DNA of 64,000 nt from Amycolatopsis deserti. Lineage in GTDB: Bacteria > Actinomycetota > Actinomycetes > Mycobacteriales > Pseudonocardiaceae. This document shows, piece after piece, positions 6,413 to 17,158 of this stretch. The position numbers and the translations under genes were made by a program. Location: NCBI RefSeq assembly GCF_014653945.1, contig NZ_BNAU01000002.1, positions 62,001-126,000 of the forward strand, read 5' to 3'. The notes under the pieces are model-generated. The model was not told the origin of the DNA. It searched no databases and worked only from the letters and a program-made list of their open reading frames with translations. Within the stretch, counting starts at the first letter, position 1. The number at the start of each line of letters is the position of its first letter.

Positions 6413-9244
6413 GTGCCCCGAATCCCGCTCCCGCACACCCGCCGGTCCCGGACGATCACCCTCGCGGTCGTCGTCCTGGTCGTGGCCGCCGCCGTGCTCG
6501 TCTGGACCCGCTCGTCGGGCGAGCCCGCCGCGGTGCCGACGCGGGAGGCCGTGCTCGACGTGCCCGCCGCGCCCGGCTCGACGGCGACGGTGAGCCTGGA
6601 CACCACGCTGTACCTGCCGCAGCGCTCGCCCGCCCCGGCGATCCTGCTGCCACACGGGTTCGGCGGCGACAAGAACAGCATCGCCGGGGACGCGCAGGAG
6701 CTGGCGCGGCGCGGGTTCGTGGTGCTCACCTACTCGGCGCGCGGCTTCGGCCGCAGCACCGGTGAGATCGGGCTGAACGACCCGGACTTCGAGGTCGCCG
6801 ACGCCGCGCGGCTGGTCGACTGGCTCGCCACCCGCCCGGAGGTGCGCCTGGACGGCCCCGGCGACCCGCGGGTGGGCGTCCTGGGCGCCTCCTACGGCGG
6901 GGCGCTCGCGCTGCAGCTGGCCGGGCGGGACAAGCGGGTCGACGCGATCACGCCGATGATCACCTACAACGACCTGGCCCAGGGGCTGACGCCCAACGCG
7001 GCGGCGGCCGCACCTCCGGCCGGCACGCCCGCGGCGGGCGCGTTCTCCCCCGGCGGGGTGTTCAAGAAGTCGTGGGCCGGGTTGCTGTTCTCGGCGGGCA
7101 CTTCCTCGTCCGGCGCGGGTGGTCTGGGCACTGAGGCGCCCGAGCCCGGCCAGGAGACCGACGACACCCAGACCGCCGGGAGCACCGGCGGGGGCGGTTC
7201 GGCCGCCGCCGCGCAGCTCCCCCAGCAGGCGCCGCAGCAGCTCGGCGCGACGACCTGCGGCCGCTTCACCGCCGAGATCTGCCGGGCCTACGCCGACCTG
7301 GCCACCACCGGCACGGTGAGCCCGCCGGTCGCGGCTTTGCTGCAGCGGCTGTCCCCCGCGGCCGTCACCGGGCAGATCACCGCCCCGACGCTGCTGGTGC
7401 AGGGTGAGGCCGACACGCTGTTCGGGCTCGACCAGTCCGACGCCACCGCCCGGCAGATCACCGCGGCGGGCGGGCAGGTGCAGCAGGTCTGGTTCACCGG
7501 CGGGCACGACGGCGGCCGCCCCGGCCCGCAGCTGCGCGCCAAGATCGGCGACTGGCTGTGGTTCCAGCTCACCGGCGAGGGCGGCAACCCGTTCAGCGGC
7601 TTCTCCTACGACGTGCAGGGCTCGCTGCGCGCGTCCGGCTCGCCGTCGGTGCGCACGGTCGACGCCGGCGAGTACCCGGCGCAGGCGCCGCGCCGCACGC
7701 TGCCGCTCACCGGCGACGAGCAGACCATCGTCAACCCGCCCGGCGGCACACCGGCCGCGGTCAGCGGCATCCCCGGGCTGAACGGCCTGGTCAGCGGCTC
7801 GTCCCGGTTGTCCGGGCTGTTCAGCATCGACCCGCCCGGCCAGTCCGCGCGCTTCACCAGCGCGCCCGTCGACTCCCAGCTGCTGATCACCGGCTCGTCC
7901 ACGGTCCGGCTGCGGGTGTCCGGCACCGGTGAGGCGGTGCTGTTCGTCAAGCTCTACGACCTCAACCCGGACGGCACCCGCACGCTGCCGGCGAACGCGA
8001 TCGCGCCGATCCGGGTCGCGATCCCCGCCTCCGGCACCGCCGAGGTGACCGTGACACTGCCCGGGGTCGTGCGGCCGGTCGAGGCCGGGCACGCGCTGCA
8101 GCTGGTGGTCACGACCACCGACCAGGCGTACGCGACCCCGGTGACGCCGGCCGCGTACCGGGTGGCGCTGGCCGACCCGGCGGTGTCGGTGCCGGTCGTG
8201 CCGGGCAAGGCGGTCGGCGGCGGGTGGCCGGTCGGCACGCTCATCGGCATCGCCGTCACGCTCGCGATCGCCGCGGCGGTCGCGGCGCTGGCCGCGGTGC
8301 GCCGGCGGCGGTCCCACCAGGCCGATCCGGAGCTGGCCGGGGTGCCGTTGGTGATCGACGGGCTGACCAAGGCCTACCCGGGCGGGCTCACCGCGGTCAA
8401 CGACCTGTCCTTCCGCGTCGAACCGGGCCAGGTGCTCGGCCTGCTCGGGCCGAACGGCGCGGGCAAGACCACGACCCTGCGCATGCTGATGGGCCTGATC
8501 ACCCCCACCGCCGGGGAGATCAGGGTGTTCGGCCACCGGGTCACGCCGGGCGCGCCGGTGCTGTCGCGGATCGGGTCGTTCGTCGAGGGCTCCGGGTTCC
8601 TGCCGCACCTGTCCGGCACCGCGAACCTGCGCCTGTACTGGGACGCCACCGGCCGTCCCATCGAGCAGGCGCACCTGGAGCAGGCGCTGGAGATCGCCGG
8701 GCTCGGCAACGCCGTGCACCGCAAGGTCCGCACCTACAGCCAGGGCATGCGGCAGCGGCTGGCGATCGCGCAGGCCATGCTCGGGCTGCCGGAGCTGCTC
8801 GTGCTCGACGAGCCGACCAACGGGCTCGACCCGCCGCAGATCCACCAGATGCGCGAGGTGCTGCAGCGCTACGCCGCGACCGGCCGCACCGTGGTGGTCT
8901 CCAGCCACCTGCTGGCCGAGGTGGAGCAGACCTGCACGCACGTGGTAGTGATGCACCGCGGCCGGCTGGTGGCCGCGGGCGAGGTCGGCGACATCGTGGC
9001 CGCCGGCGGCGAGGCCACCTTCCGGGTCGACCGGCCCGAGGCGGCGGCCGACGCCCTGCGCGGGGTGCCCGGCGTGTCCGGTGTGGACGTCGAGGGCAGT
9101 CTCGTGCACGCCGACCTGGACGGCATGCCGCGCGCCGAAGCGGTCGCGGCGCTGGTCCGGGCCGGGGTCGCGGTCGAGCAGGCCGGGCCGCGGCGACGGC
9201 TGGAGGACGCGTTCCTCCAGCTCGTGGGAGAGGAAACGTCATGA
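6413..9244 (+). CDS. Alpha/beta hydrolase (CocE/S15-like) fused to an ABC transporter ATPase
   Basis: A 943-residue fusion. Residues 1-15 are basic and 16-32 form a membrane anchor, placing the next part outside the cell. Residues about 45-600 form an X-Pro dipeptidyl-peptidase/CocE-like hydrolase with the oxyanion region LLPHGFGGD, nucleophile Ser160 in LGASYGGA, a likely acid in VQGEADTLFGLD and a His in GGHDGG, then a jelly-roll-like C-domain. A second membrane span lies at about 604-628. Residues about 643-943 are a cytoplasmic ABC ATPase with Walker A GPNGAGKTT near 679, signature YSQGMRQRL and Walker B LLVLDEPTNGLDP. The start is GTG. The stop overlaps the permease gene. The substrate is unknown. 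Confidence 0.88.
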   Translation: MPRIPLPHTRRSRTITLAVVVLVVAAAVLVWTRSSGEPAAVPTREAVLDVPAAPGSTATVSLDTTLYLPQRSPAPAILLPHGFGGDKNSIAGDAQELARRGFVVLTYSARGFGRSTGEIGLNDPDFEVADAARLVDWLATRPEVRLDGPGDPRVGVLGASYGGALALQLAGRDKRVDAITPMITYNDLAQGLTPNAAAAAPPAGTPAAGAFSPGGVFKKSWAGLLFSAGTSSSGAGGLGTEAPEPGQETDDTQTAGSTGGGGSAAAAQLPQQAPQQLGATTCGRFTAEICRAYADLATTGTVSPPVAALLQRLSPAAVTGQITAPTLLVQGEADTLFGLDQSDATARQITAAGGQVQQVWFTGGHDGGRPGPQLRAKIGDWLWFQLTGEGGNPFSGFSYDVQGSLRASGSPSVRTVDAGEYPAQAPRRTLPLTGDEQTIVNPPGGTPAAVSGIPGLNGLVSGSSRLSGLFSIDPPGQSARFTSAPVDSQLLITGSSTVRLRVSGTGEAVLFVKLYDLNPDGTRTLPANAIAPIRVAIPASGTAEVTVTLPGVVRPVEAGHALQLVVTTTDQAYATPVTPAAYRVALADPAVSVPVVPGKAVGGGWPVGTLIGIAVTLAIAAAVAALAAVRRRRSHQADPELAGVPLVIDGLTKAYPGGLTAVNDLSFRVEPGQVLGLLGPNGAGKTTTLRMLMGLITPTAGEIRVFGHRVTPGAPVLSRIGSFVEGSGFLPHLSGTANLRLYWDATGRPIEQAHLEQALEIAGLGNAVHRKVRTYSQGMRQRLAIAQAMLGLPELLVLDEPTNGLDPPQIHQMREVLQRYAATGRTVVVSSHLLAEVEQTCTHVVVMHRGRLVAAGEVGDIVAAGGEATFRVDRPEAAADALRGVPGVSGVDVEGSLVHADLDGMPRAEAVAALVRAGVAVEQAGPRRRLEDAFLQLVGEETS

Positions 9245-10167
9245 GCGAGAACGGGGTCCACACCGATCCCGCGGCCCTGGACGAGCTGACCGACGCCGCT
9301 TCGCACACCCATTCCGGGGTGGGCGCGGACGGCGCGGTCGAGGGCTACCGGGCGCGCCGCACGCTGCGGCTGGGCGTCGAACTGCGGCGCCAGCTGCGCC
9401 GGCGGCGCACCCAGCTGGTGCTCGGGTTCGTCGTGCTGCTGCCGTTCATCCTGGTGCTGGCGTTCGAGATCGGCGAGTCCAGCCCGAACCGGCGCTCCGG
9501 CGGGTTCGTCGACCTGGCGACCGCGAGCGCGCCGAACTTCGTGGTGCTGGCGCTGTTCGTGTCCGGGACGTTCCTGCTGCCCACGATCGTGGCGTTGTTC
9601 TTCGGCGACACGATCGCCAGCGAAGCGTCCTGGTCGAGCCTGAAGTACCTGCTGGCGATCCCGGTGCCGCGGCACCGGCTGCTGCGGCAGAAGGCGATCG
9701 CGTCCGGGCTGCTGTCGGTGGTGGCGCTGGTGCTGCTGCCGCTGGTGTCGCTGGTGGCGGGGCTGATCTTCTACGGCGCCGGGGACGCGGTGAGCCCGAC
9801 CGGGGACGCGATCCCGTTCGGGCAGAGCCTGATCGCGATCGGGCTGTCCGCGGTCTACGTGGTGATCCAGCTGGCGTGGGTGGCGGGGCTGGCGCTGCTG
9901 CTGTCCGTGCTCACCGACGCGCCGCTGGGCGCGGTCGGCGGGGCGGTGCTGGCGGCGATCCTGTCACAGATCCTCGACCAGATCACCGCGCTGGGCACGC
10001 TGCGCAACTACCTGCCGACGCACTACTCCTACGGGTGGATGGACCTCATCGCCACCGACATCGACTGGACGAACATGGCCGCCGGGGTGCTGTCCGCGGT
10101 GATCTACGCGACCGCGTTCGCGCTGCTGGCCGCGCGCCGGTTCGGCACGAAGGACATCACGAGCTGA
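9241..10167 (+). CDS. ABC transporter permease partner of the hydrolase-ATPase fusion
   Basis: A 308-residue membrane protein with an N-terminal soluble stretch of about 55 residues ending in a basic run (RRQLRRRRTQ) and then six predicted spans. The layout and the segment SWSSLKYLLAIPVPRHRLLRQK match ABC-2 type permeases, where this loop contacts the ATPase. The ATG overlaps the fusion gene stop by 4 nt (ATGA), so the two products should be made in matched amounts and act together. One permease plus one fused ATPase could form a dimeric exporter. What it moves cannot be read. Confidence 0.88.
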   Translation: MSENGVHTDPAALDELTDAASHTHSGVGADGAVEGYRARRTLRLGVELRRQLRRRRTQLVLGFVVLLPFILVLAFEIGESSPNRRSGGFVDLATASAPNFVVLALFVSGTFLLPTIVALFFGDTIASEASWSSLKYLLAIPVPRHRLLRQKAIASGLLSVVALVLLPLVSLVAGLIFYGAGDAVSPTGDAIPFGQSLIAIGLSAVYVVIQLAWVAGLALLLSVLTDAPLGAVGGAVLAAILSQILDQITALGTLRNYLPTHYSYGWMDLIATDIDWTNMAAGVLSAVIYATAFALLAARRFGTKDITS

Positions 10168-10187
10168 TTTCCCACTACGGTGGGGCG

Positions 10188-10946
10188 ATGACGACGATCG
10201 AGGTGGACAAGGCCGGCGACGTGGCCGTGCTGAAACTGGCGCACGGCAAGGCGAACGCGCTGGACACCGAGCTGTGCCGGGAACTGGTGGCGCGGCTGGA
10301 GGAGGCCGAGCTCGGCGGGGCGAAGGCCGTGGTGCTGACCGGGCGGGACGGGATGTTCTCCGCCGGGGTGGACCTCAAGCGGGTCTCCGCCGGCGGGGCG
10401 GGGTACGTCCGGGAGTTCCTGCCCGCGCTGTCGGACGCGTTCCTGGCCGTGTTCGGGTTCCCCGGCCCGGTGGTCGCGGCGGTGACCGGGCACGCGATCG
10501 CCGGCGGGGCGGTGCTGGCGGCGGCGTGCGACCGGCGGATCCTGAACGCGGAGCGAGGCCGGGTCGGGGTCACCGAATTGCTCGTCGGAGTGCCGTTCCC
10601 GTTGGTGGCGCTGGAGATCCTGCGCTGCGCGTACGGGACGGAGCGGTTGCCGGGTTTGACGTTCCTCGGGGAGACCTACGCCGGGGCCGAAGCGCTTGCC
10701 CGGGGCCTGGTGGACGAGCTGGCCGCGCCGGAAGAGGTCCTGCCCAGGGCGATCGAGGTGGCGACGCGGCTGGCGGCGGTGCCGGCGGAGGCGTTCCGGC
10801 ACACGAAGGCGCAGATCCACCGGCCGTTCGACGAGCGGATCGGCGAGCAGCGCGCCGGGGACGACGTGCACGTCGAGCGGGTGTGGTCGGCGCCGTCGTC
10901 GCTGGCGGCGATCCAGGAGTACGTGCGCACCACGCTGGGCGGGTAG
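10188..10946 (+). CDS. Enoyl-CoA hydratase/isomerase (crotonase) family protein
   Basis: A 252-residue crotonase-fold protein. The two oxyanion-hole segments are visible as MFSAGVDLKR and AVTGHAIAGGAVLAAACDRR, with the CoA-binding AHGKANALD near the start. The usual catalytic acids of hydratases near the second segment are not clearly in place (GVTELLVGVPFP), so the exact reaction is open: isomerase or a related hydrolase are alternatives. It follows the permease by 20 nt and may be read through from it. Cytoplasmic, with no signal sequence. Confidence 0.85.
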   Translation: MTTIEVDKAGDVAVLKLAHGKANALDTELCRELVARLEEAELGGAKAVVLTGRDGMFSAGVDLKRVSAGGAGYVREFLPALSDAFLAVFGFPGPVVAAVTGHAIAGGAVLAAACDRRILNAERGRVGVTELLVGVPFPLVALEILRCAYGTERLPGLTFLGETYAGAEALARGLVDELAAPEEVLPRAIEVATRLAAVPAEAFRHTKAQIHRPFDERIGEQRAGDDVHVERVWSAPSSLAAIQEYVRTTLGG

Positions 10947-10981
10947 GATTCCCGCTTCCCCAGCTCTCTCGGAGGCCGCCC

Positions 10982-11362
10982 ATGCCGCGTCCGGTGCACT
11001 TCGAGATCCACGCGACCGACCCGGAACGAGCCGTGACGTTCTACGCGACGGTGTTCGAATGGTCGTTCGAGCGGTGGGGCAGCAACCCGTACTGGCTGAT
11101 CAGCACCGGCGACGGACCGGGCATCGACGGCGCGCTGGTGCCGCGGCAGGGCCCCGCGCCGGCCGCGGACGCGCCGGTGAACGCCTTCCCGCTGACGGTG
11201 GAGGTAGACGACCTGGACGCGGCGACGCGGCGGGTGGAACAGGCCGGCGGCGCCGTGACGGTCCCCCGCAGCGCGATCCCGGGCATCGGATGGCTGGCGT
11301 ACTGCGTCGATACGGAGGGGAACATCTTCGGAATGCTGGAGCCCGCCCACGACGCCGAGTGA
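10982..11362 (+). CDS. VOC (glyoxalase/bleomycin-resistance fold) family protein
   Basis: A 126-residue protein with the two beta-alpha-beta-beta-beta modules of the VOC superfamily. The N-terminal HFEIHATDPERAVTFYATVFEW and the C-terminal YCVDTEGNIFGMLEP are typical, with likely metal ligands His7 and a Glu in the last strand. GGAGG precedes the ATG. It follows the crotonase gene by 35 nt on the same strand. VOC proteins of this size range from metal-dependent isomerases to binding proteins, so no substrate is assigned. Confidence 0.85.
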   Translation: MPRPVHFEIHATDPERAVTFYATVFEWSFERWGSNPYWLISTGDGPGIDGALVPRQGPAPAADAPVNAFPLTVEVDDLDAATRRVEQAGGAVTVPRSAIPGIGWLAYCVDTEGNIFGMLEPAHDAE

Positions 11363-11371
11363 CGGGAGTGG

Positions 11372-11495
11372 GTGGGGGTGGGGAGCGCGAGGCGCGCCGA
11401 GTGCGCGCGGGGAGCGCGAGAGCGCGCGAGGCGCGAGCGCGCGGGCGCGCGGGAGCGCGCGGGCGCGCGGGAGCGCGCGGGCGCGCGGCGCGCGA
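11372..11495. repeat. Low-complexity GC alternating repeat block
   Basis: About 120 bp made almost entirely of G and C, with runs of alternating GCGCGC and an imperfect 18-bp unit (GCGCGGGAGCGCGCGGGC) occurring about twice between 11437 and 11490. No start codon with a ribosome site is seen. It lies between the convergent VOC gene and uvrB. Alternating GC of this type can adopt Z-DNA. Confidence 0.7.
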
Positions 11496-11551
11496 AGTCC
11501 GGGCGGCCTCCCTGTCCGGGAGGAGGCAGCTGCGGGGAGCCCGGCTTGCGC

Positions 11552-11580
11552 CGCTCCTGAGCGGAGCTAGCTCAGGAGCG
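11552..11580. terminator. Hairpin terminator between the VOC gene and uvrB
   Basis: Perfect 11-bp inverted repeat CGCTCCTGAGC / GCTCAGGAGCG with a 7-nt loop (GGAGCTA). The position between convergent genes suits a bidirectional terminator. Confidence 0.65.
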
Positions 11581-11627
11581 AGCGCGGGAAGCCGCAGGAA
11601 GCCCGGCTGCCTACGGCCCAGCCGCCC

Positions 11628-11675
11628 GGCCGTCCAACAGCCCGGCCGCCCAACAGCCTGGCCGTCCAACAGCCT
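11628..11675. repeat. Three tandem 16-bp repeats next to the uvrB stop
   Basis: Three head-to-tail copies of GGCCG(T/C)CCAACAGCC(C/T), at 11628-11643, 11644-11659 and 11660-11675, ending 18 bp before the uvrB stop codon. The copies differ at one or two positions. They have no spacers, so this is a short tandem repeat and not a CRISPR array. Confidence 0.85.
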
Positions 11676-11693
11676 GGCCACCGGGCGAGCGTC

Positions 11694-13847
<2,154 letters not shown>

Positions 13848-13896
13848 GGAAACCAGAGTAGGCCGACCCACCGACAGTTTCCGCGCGGCGGGGGTT

Positions 13897-14151
13897 CTAG
13901 CAGGCCAGACGCCGGTCGCGGGCGGCGCGGGCCAAGCACGCCTCGCACGGCATGCCGCAGATCCGCTCCAGCAGCTCGGCGCTCCCGCACGCGATCGGCG
14001 CGCCGCACCGGGCGACGAGCACCTCCGGGATGGGGCCGGTCTCGGGAATGGGGACGAGATGACACACCCGGTCGCGTTCGCCCGCGACGCCCCGGCGCAG
14101 GCGCACGAGGGCCATCACTCCGGTCGGCTCGGCGTGGACGACGTTCCCCAT
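13897..14151 (-). CDS. Small cysteine-containing hypothetical protein
   Basis: An 84-residue protein I do not recognise. It has six cysteines, among them a C-terminal CGMPCEAC cluster, plus CHLVP and CGAPIACG earlier. The cysteine pairs could bind zinc, in a pattern like the small CxxC proteins often found in Pseudonocardiaceae. ATG 14151 is chosen over the longer opening at 14202 because the upstream residues look unconstrained. No strong ribosome site is seen. It stands alone between uvrB and the PucR gene. Confidence 0.55.
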   Translation of the reverse strand: MGNVVHAEPTGVMALVRLRRGVAGERDRVCHLVPIPETGPIPEVLVARCGAPIACGSAELLERICGMPCEACLARAARDRRLAC

Positions 14152-14304
14152 GGGCGAAGCGTAAACCGGAATAATCGTGGAATCTTCGTGCCGTCGGCCC
14201 AATCCTGGGGGCCAGGACTGGTCCTGAAGGACGAAAGCGCAGGACCGCGGACTGAAGCGGGCGCCAAGGAAACACCCGAAAGAGACAAACCGGACCGCGT
14301 GCCG

Positions 14305-15558
14305 CTACGGCGCGGTCAGCACGGCCGCCCCGAGGCGGTGGCACAGCCGCAGCGCGAGTTCGACGTCCAGGCGGTTCTCCGACACCGGCCGGCCCAGCAT
14401 CTCCTCCGCCTTGCGCACCCGGTACTGCACCGAGTTCTTGTGCATCGTCAGCTGCGTGGCCGCCGCGGTGTAGCTGCCGCCCGCGGCCAGGAACACCCGC
14501 AGCGTCTCGCGCAGCCGGGCGTGCTGCTCGTCGTCGGTGGCGAGGTCGCGCAGCGTGTCCGCGACCCACCCGCGCGCGGCCGCCATGTCGCCCGCCATCA
14601 GCGCCATCGCCCCGACCTCGCGGAAGGTCAGGACCCGGTCGCAGTGCTCGCCCGCGGCGAAGGCCAGGTTGTACACCCGCTGCGCCTGCCGGTGGCTGCG
14701 CCGGAACCCGTCCAGCCCCTCCCCCGGATCGCCCAGCACGAACCGGATGCCCGGTTCGGCCTTGTCCAGCACCTTCCGGACCCGCTCCTCGTCCGGCATC
14801 GCCGGGCGCTCCAGCGGGAACCACACCCAGGCGCAGACCTCGTCGTTGGGCACGAACAGCGGCGCGCCCGTGCTGGGCAGCCCGCCGGCGAGCTCGGTCG
14901 CGACCGCTTCCAGCCCGCTCAGCACGTGCCCGGCGGCCGGGACCGGGGCCTGCCACACGATCATCGCCAGGTGGGTGCCGCGCAGCCGGTAGCCCAGGCT
15001 GGTCTCGCTGGTGTCGGTGGCCCCGCCCTCCAGCAGGGCCCGCACCCGGGCGGCGCGCACCGCACTGCGGTTGACCAGCCAGCGGTCGCGTTCCTCCTGG
15101 TAGGCCGACACGGCCTGCTGCGTGACCCGGTCGATGAAGGCGAACGCGCCGGTCAGCGCGTGCCCCATCAGGCGGCCGAGCAGGTCCGGATCGGACACGA
15201 ACTTGACCGCCTCGCGCAGGGAATAATCGAGCAGCGCGGTCTGGCCCAGGTAGTAGGCGCGGATCAGGTCGACGACCGGGGTGCCGCGCTGGGCGAGCCG
15301 TCGCGCGTACTCCATCGCGGCGGCCGGGGCCTCCACCCGGCGCGGGTCGATGCCGTGCTGGAAGATCCGCAGCGCGGTGTCCAAGTTCTGCTGGACGCTC
15401 GCCGACATCAGGCTGACGACGCTCTCGTCGTCGTTGACCAGGTGCGGCAGCTCGCGGGCGTACAACTCCACCAGCTTCACGGTGAGCTCGCTCGCCCGTT
15501 CGGCGAGCGCGGCGGCCACCCGCGCCACGGCCCGCATCGTGTCTGCCTCGTCCGCCAC
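14305..15558 (-). CDS. PucR-family transcriptional regulator
   Basis: A 417-residue regulator with an N-terminal all-helical sensor-like domain (residues about 1-160), a GGDEF-like middle region, and the PucR C-terminal helix-turn-helix (LRVFLAAGGSYTAAATQLTMHKNSVQYRVRKAEEML, near residues 355-395). In this family the helix-turn-helix binds target promoters, and members control purine, amino-acid and secondary-metabolite genes. The GTG start is followed by ADEADTMRA. It points away from the DUF402 gene, 58 bp apart, so the shared promoter region could be its target. The target is inferred. Confidence 0.88.
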   Translation of the reverse strand: MADEADTMRAVARVAAALAERASELTVKLVELYARELPHLVNDDESVVSLMSASVQQNLDTALRIFQHGIDPRRVEAPAAAMEYARRLAQRGTPVVDLIRAYYLGQTALLDYSLREAVKFVSDPDLLGRLMGHALTGAFAFIDRVTQQAVSAYQEERDRWLVNRSAVRAARVRALLEGGATDTSETSLGYRLRGTHLAMIVWQAPVPAAGHVLSGLEAVATELAGGLPSTGAPLFVPNDEVCAWVWFPLERPAMPDEERVRKVLDKAEPGIRFVLGDPGEGLDGFRRSHRQAQRVYNLAFAAGEHCDRVLTFREVGAMALMAGDMAAARGWVADTLRDLATDDEQHARLRETLRVFLAAGGSYTAAATQLTMHKNSVQYRVRKAEEMLGRPVSENRLDVELALRLCHRLGAAVLTAP

Positions 15559-15616
15559 GTGATCACCCTACCGTCGTGACAGTTCCCAACCTCGTGTAAA
15601 CCAGCAGAATGGAGCC

Positions 15617-16144
15617 ATGACCGCGCACGCCGGGACGATCCATCCCCCGAAGATCGAGACCTTCGACGTCGCGAACCGGACCAACACCGATCCCAAGGGC
15701 ATCGCCCGCGCGGTCGAGGAGTACCGCGTCGAGCCGTTCGGCCTCTACCTCGCCCGGCCCACCCCGGGCCGCACGCAGTTCCACTACCTCGAGTCCTGGC
15801 TGCTGCCCGGGCTCGGCCTGCGGCTGACCGACTACTGGTTCCGCCCCGGCCACGAACGCGACCAGGACTTCTACCTCGACGTGGTGTCCGTCGAGCGGGA
15901 CGGCGCCACCTGGCGCACCACCGACTGGTACCTGGACCTGGTGGTGCGCGAGGGCGAGCGGGTCGACGTGGTCGACACCGACGAGCTGCTCGCCGCCGCC
16001 GGCGCCGGGCTGCTCACCGCGGGCGAGGCCGAACGCGCCCTGGAGATCGCCTTCGACACGGTGAACGGTCTCGCCGCGCACGGCTACCGCGTCGGGCGCT
16101 GGCTGGCCACCCACGACATCCACCTGACCTGGCGCCGCCACTGA
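15617..16144 (+). CDS. DUF402-domain protein (FomD-like phosphohydrolase fold)
   Basis: A 175-residue DUF402 protein. The domain is recognised from RPTPGRTQFHYLESWLLPGLGLRLTDYWFRPG, the strand DQDFYLDVVSVERDG, and the WYLDLVV...VDVVDTDEL stretch whose aspartates bind divalent metal in the family. Characterised members (FomD, and Ntdp of staphylococci) hydrolyse nucleoside di- or triphosphates or nucleotidyl phosphonates. The substrate here is unknown. It is divergent from the PucR regulator and 99 bp upstream of an ABC exporter. Confidence 0.85.
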   Translation: MTAHAGTIHPPKIETFDVANRTNTDPKGIARAVEEYRVEPFGLYLARPTPGRTQFHYLESWLLPGLGLRLTDYWFRPGHERDQDFYLDVVSVERDGATWRTTDWYLDLVVREGERVDVVDTDELLAAAGAGLLTAGEAERALEIAFDTVNGLAAHGYRVGRWLATHDIHLTWRRH

Positions 16145-16243
16145 CCCTCCACCGATCGGTGGATGCCCGGGCACCGGGCGGCTGATCCCAGGTCCCGCCG
16201 CCGGGTCGATCCGGTCCGCCCGGTTCCGGCGAATGCTGGTGCC

Positions 16244-17158
16244 ATGGGGATCATCGAGGTGGAACACCTCCACAAGCGCTACGGCGCCAAGGTGGCGGTG
16301 GAGGACGTGTCCTTCACCGTCGAGAAGGGCGAGATCTTCGGGATTCTCGGGCCGAACGGCGCCGGGAAGACCACGACGGTGGAGTGCCTGGAAGGGCTGC
16401 GGCGACCGGACGGCGGCACGGTCCGCGTGCTGGGGCTGGACCCGCGGCGGGACACCGCGGAACTGCGCCGGCGCCTGGGCGTGCAGCTGCAGGAGACCGA
16501 GCTGCCGGACCGGCTGCGGGTCGGTGAGGCCCTCGAGCTGTACGCGTCGTTCTACCCGGACCCCGCCGATCCGGAGGCCCTGATGGCGGAGCTGGGCCTG
16601 ACCGGGGTGCGCGACTCGGCGTACCGGAAGCTCTCCGGCGGGCAGAAGCAGCGCGTGTCGATCGCGCTCGCGCTGATCGGCAAGCCCGAGGTGGCGGTGC
16701 TCGACGAGCTGACCACCGGGCTGGACCCGCAGGCGCGGCGCGACACCTGGGAGGTCATCGAGGGGATCCGGGCGCGCGGGGTGACGATCCTGCTGGTCAC
16801 CCACTTCATGGCGGAGGCGGAACGGCTGTGCGACCGGCTCGCGGTGATCGACCGCGGCCGGGTGGTCGCGGTCGACACCCCGGCCGGGCTCGTCGCGCGG
16901 GTGACCGACGAGCAGCGCGTCCGGTTCCGCCCGTCGTCCCCGGTGGACGACGAGCTGTTCACCGCGCTGCCCGAGGTGCGGCGCGTGGAGCGGCACGGGG
17001 GCCGGATCGTGATCACCGGGGACGGCACCGTGCTGCAGGCCGTGACCTCGGTGCTGGCGCGGGCGCGGGTGGTCGCGCTGGAGTTGCGGGTGGAACAGGC
17101 CGGGCTGGACGACGCGTTCGTCGCGCTGACCGGCCGCGCGATGGAAACCGGAGAATGA
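16244..17158 (+). CDS. ABC transporter ATP-binding protein (DrrA-like exporter)
   Basis: A 304-residue single ATPase. Walker A GPNGAGKTT lies near residues 36-44, signature LSGGQKQRVSIALAL near 138, and Walker B VAVLDELTTGLDP near 158. In the last, Leu replaces the usual Pro after the DE pair, as seen in many drug-export ATPases. A C-terminal regulatory domain of about 85 residues follows. The gene overlaps its permease partner by 4 nt. It should energise an ABC-2 type exporter of drug, lipid or antibiotic class. Confidence 0.92.
   Translation: MGIIEVEHLHKRYGAKVAVEDVSFTVEKGEIFGILGPNGAGKTTTVECLEGLRRPDGGTVRVLGLDPRRDTAELRRRLGVQLQETELPDRLRVGEALELYASFYPDPADPEALMAELGLTGVRDSAYRKLSGGQKQRVSIALALIGKPEVAVLDELTTGLDPQARRDTWEVIEGIRARGVTILLVTHFMAEAERLCDRLAVIDRGRVVAVDTPAGLVARVTDEQRVRFRPSSPVDDELFTALPEVRRVERHGGRIVITGDGTVLQAVTSVLARARVVALELRVEQAGLDDAFVALTGRAMETGE

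Noticed and set aside
11628..11675. CRISPR array
   Set aside because: The three 16-bp units are directly adjacent with no spacers, and no cas gene is present.
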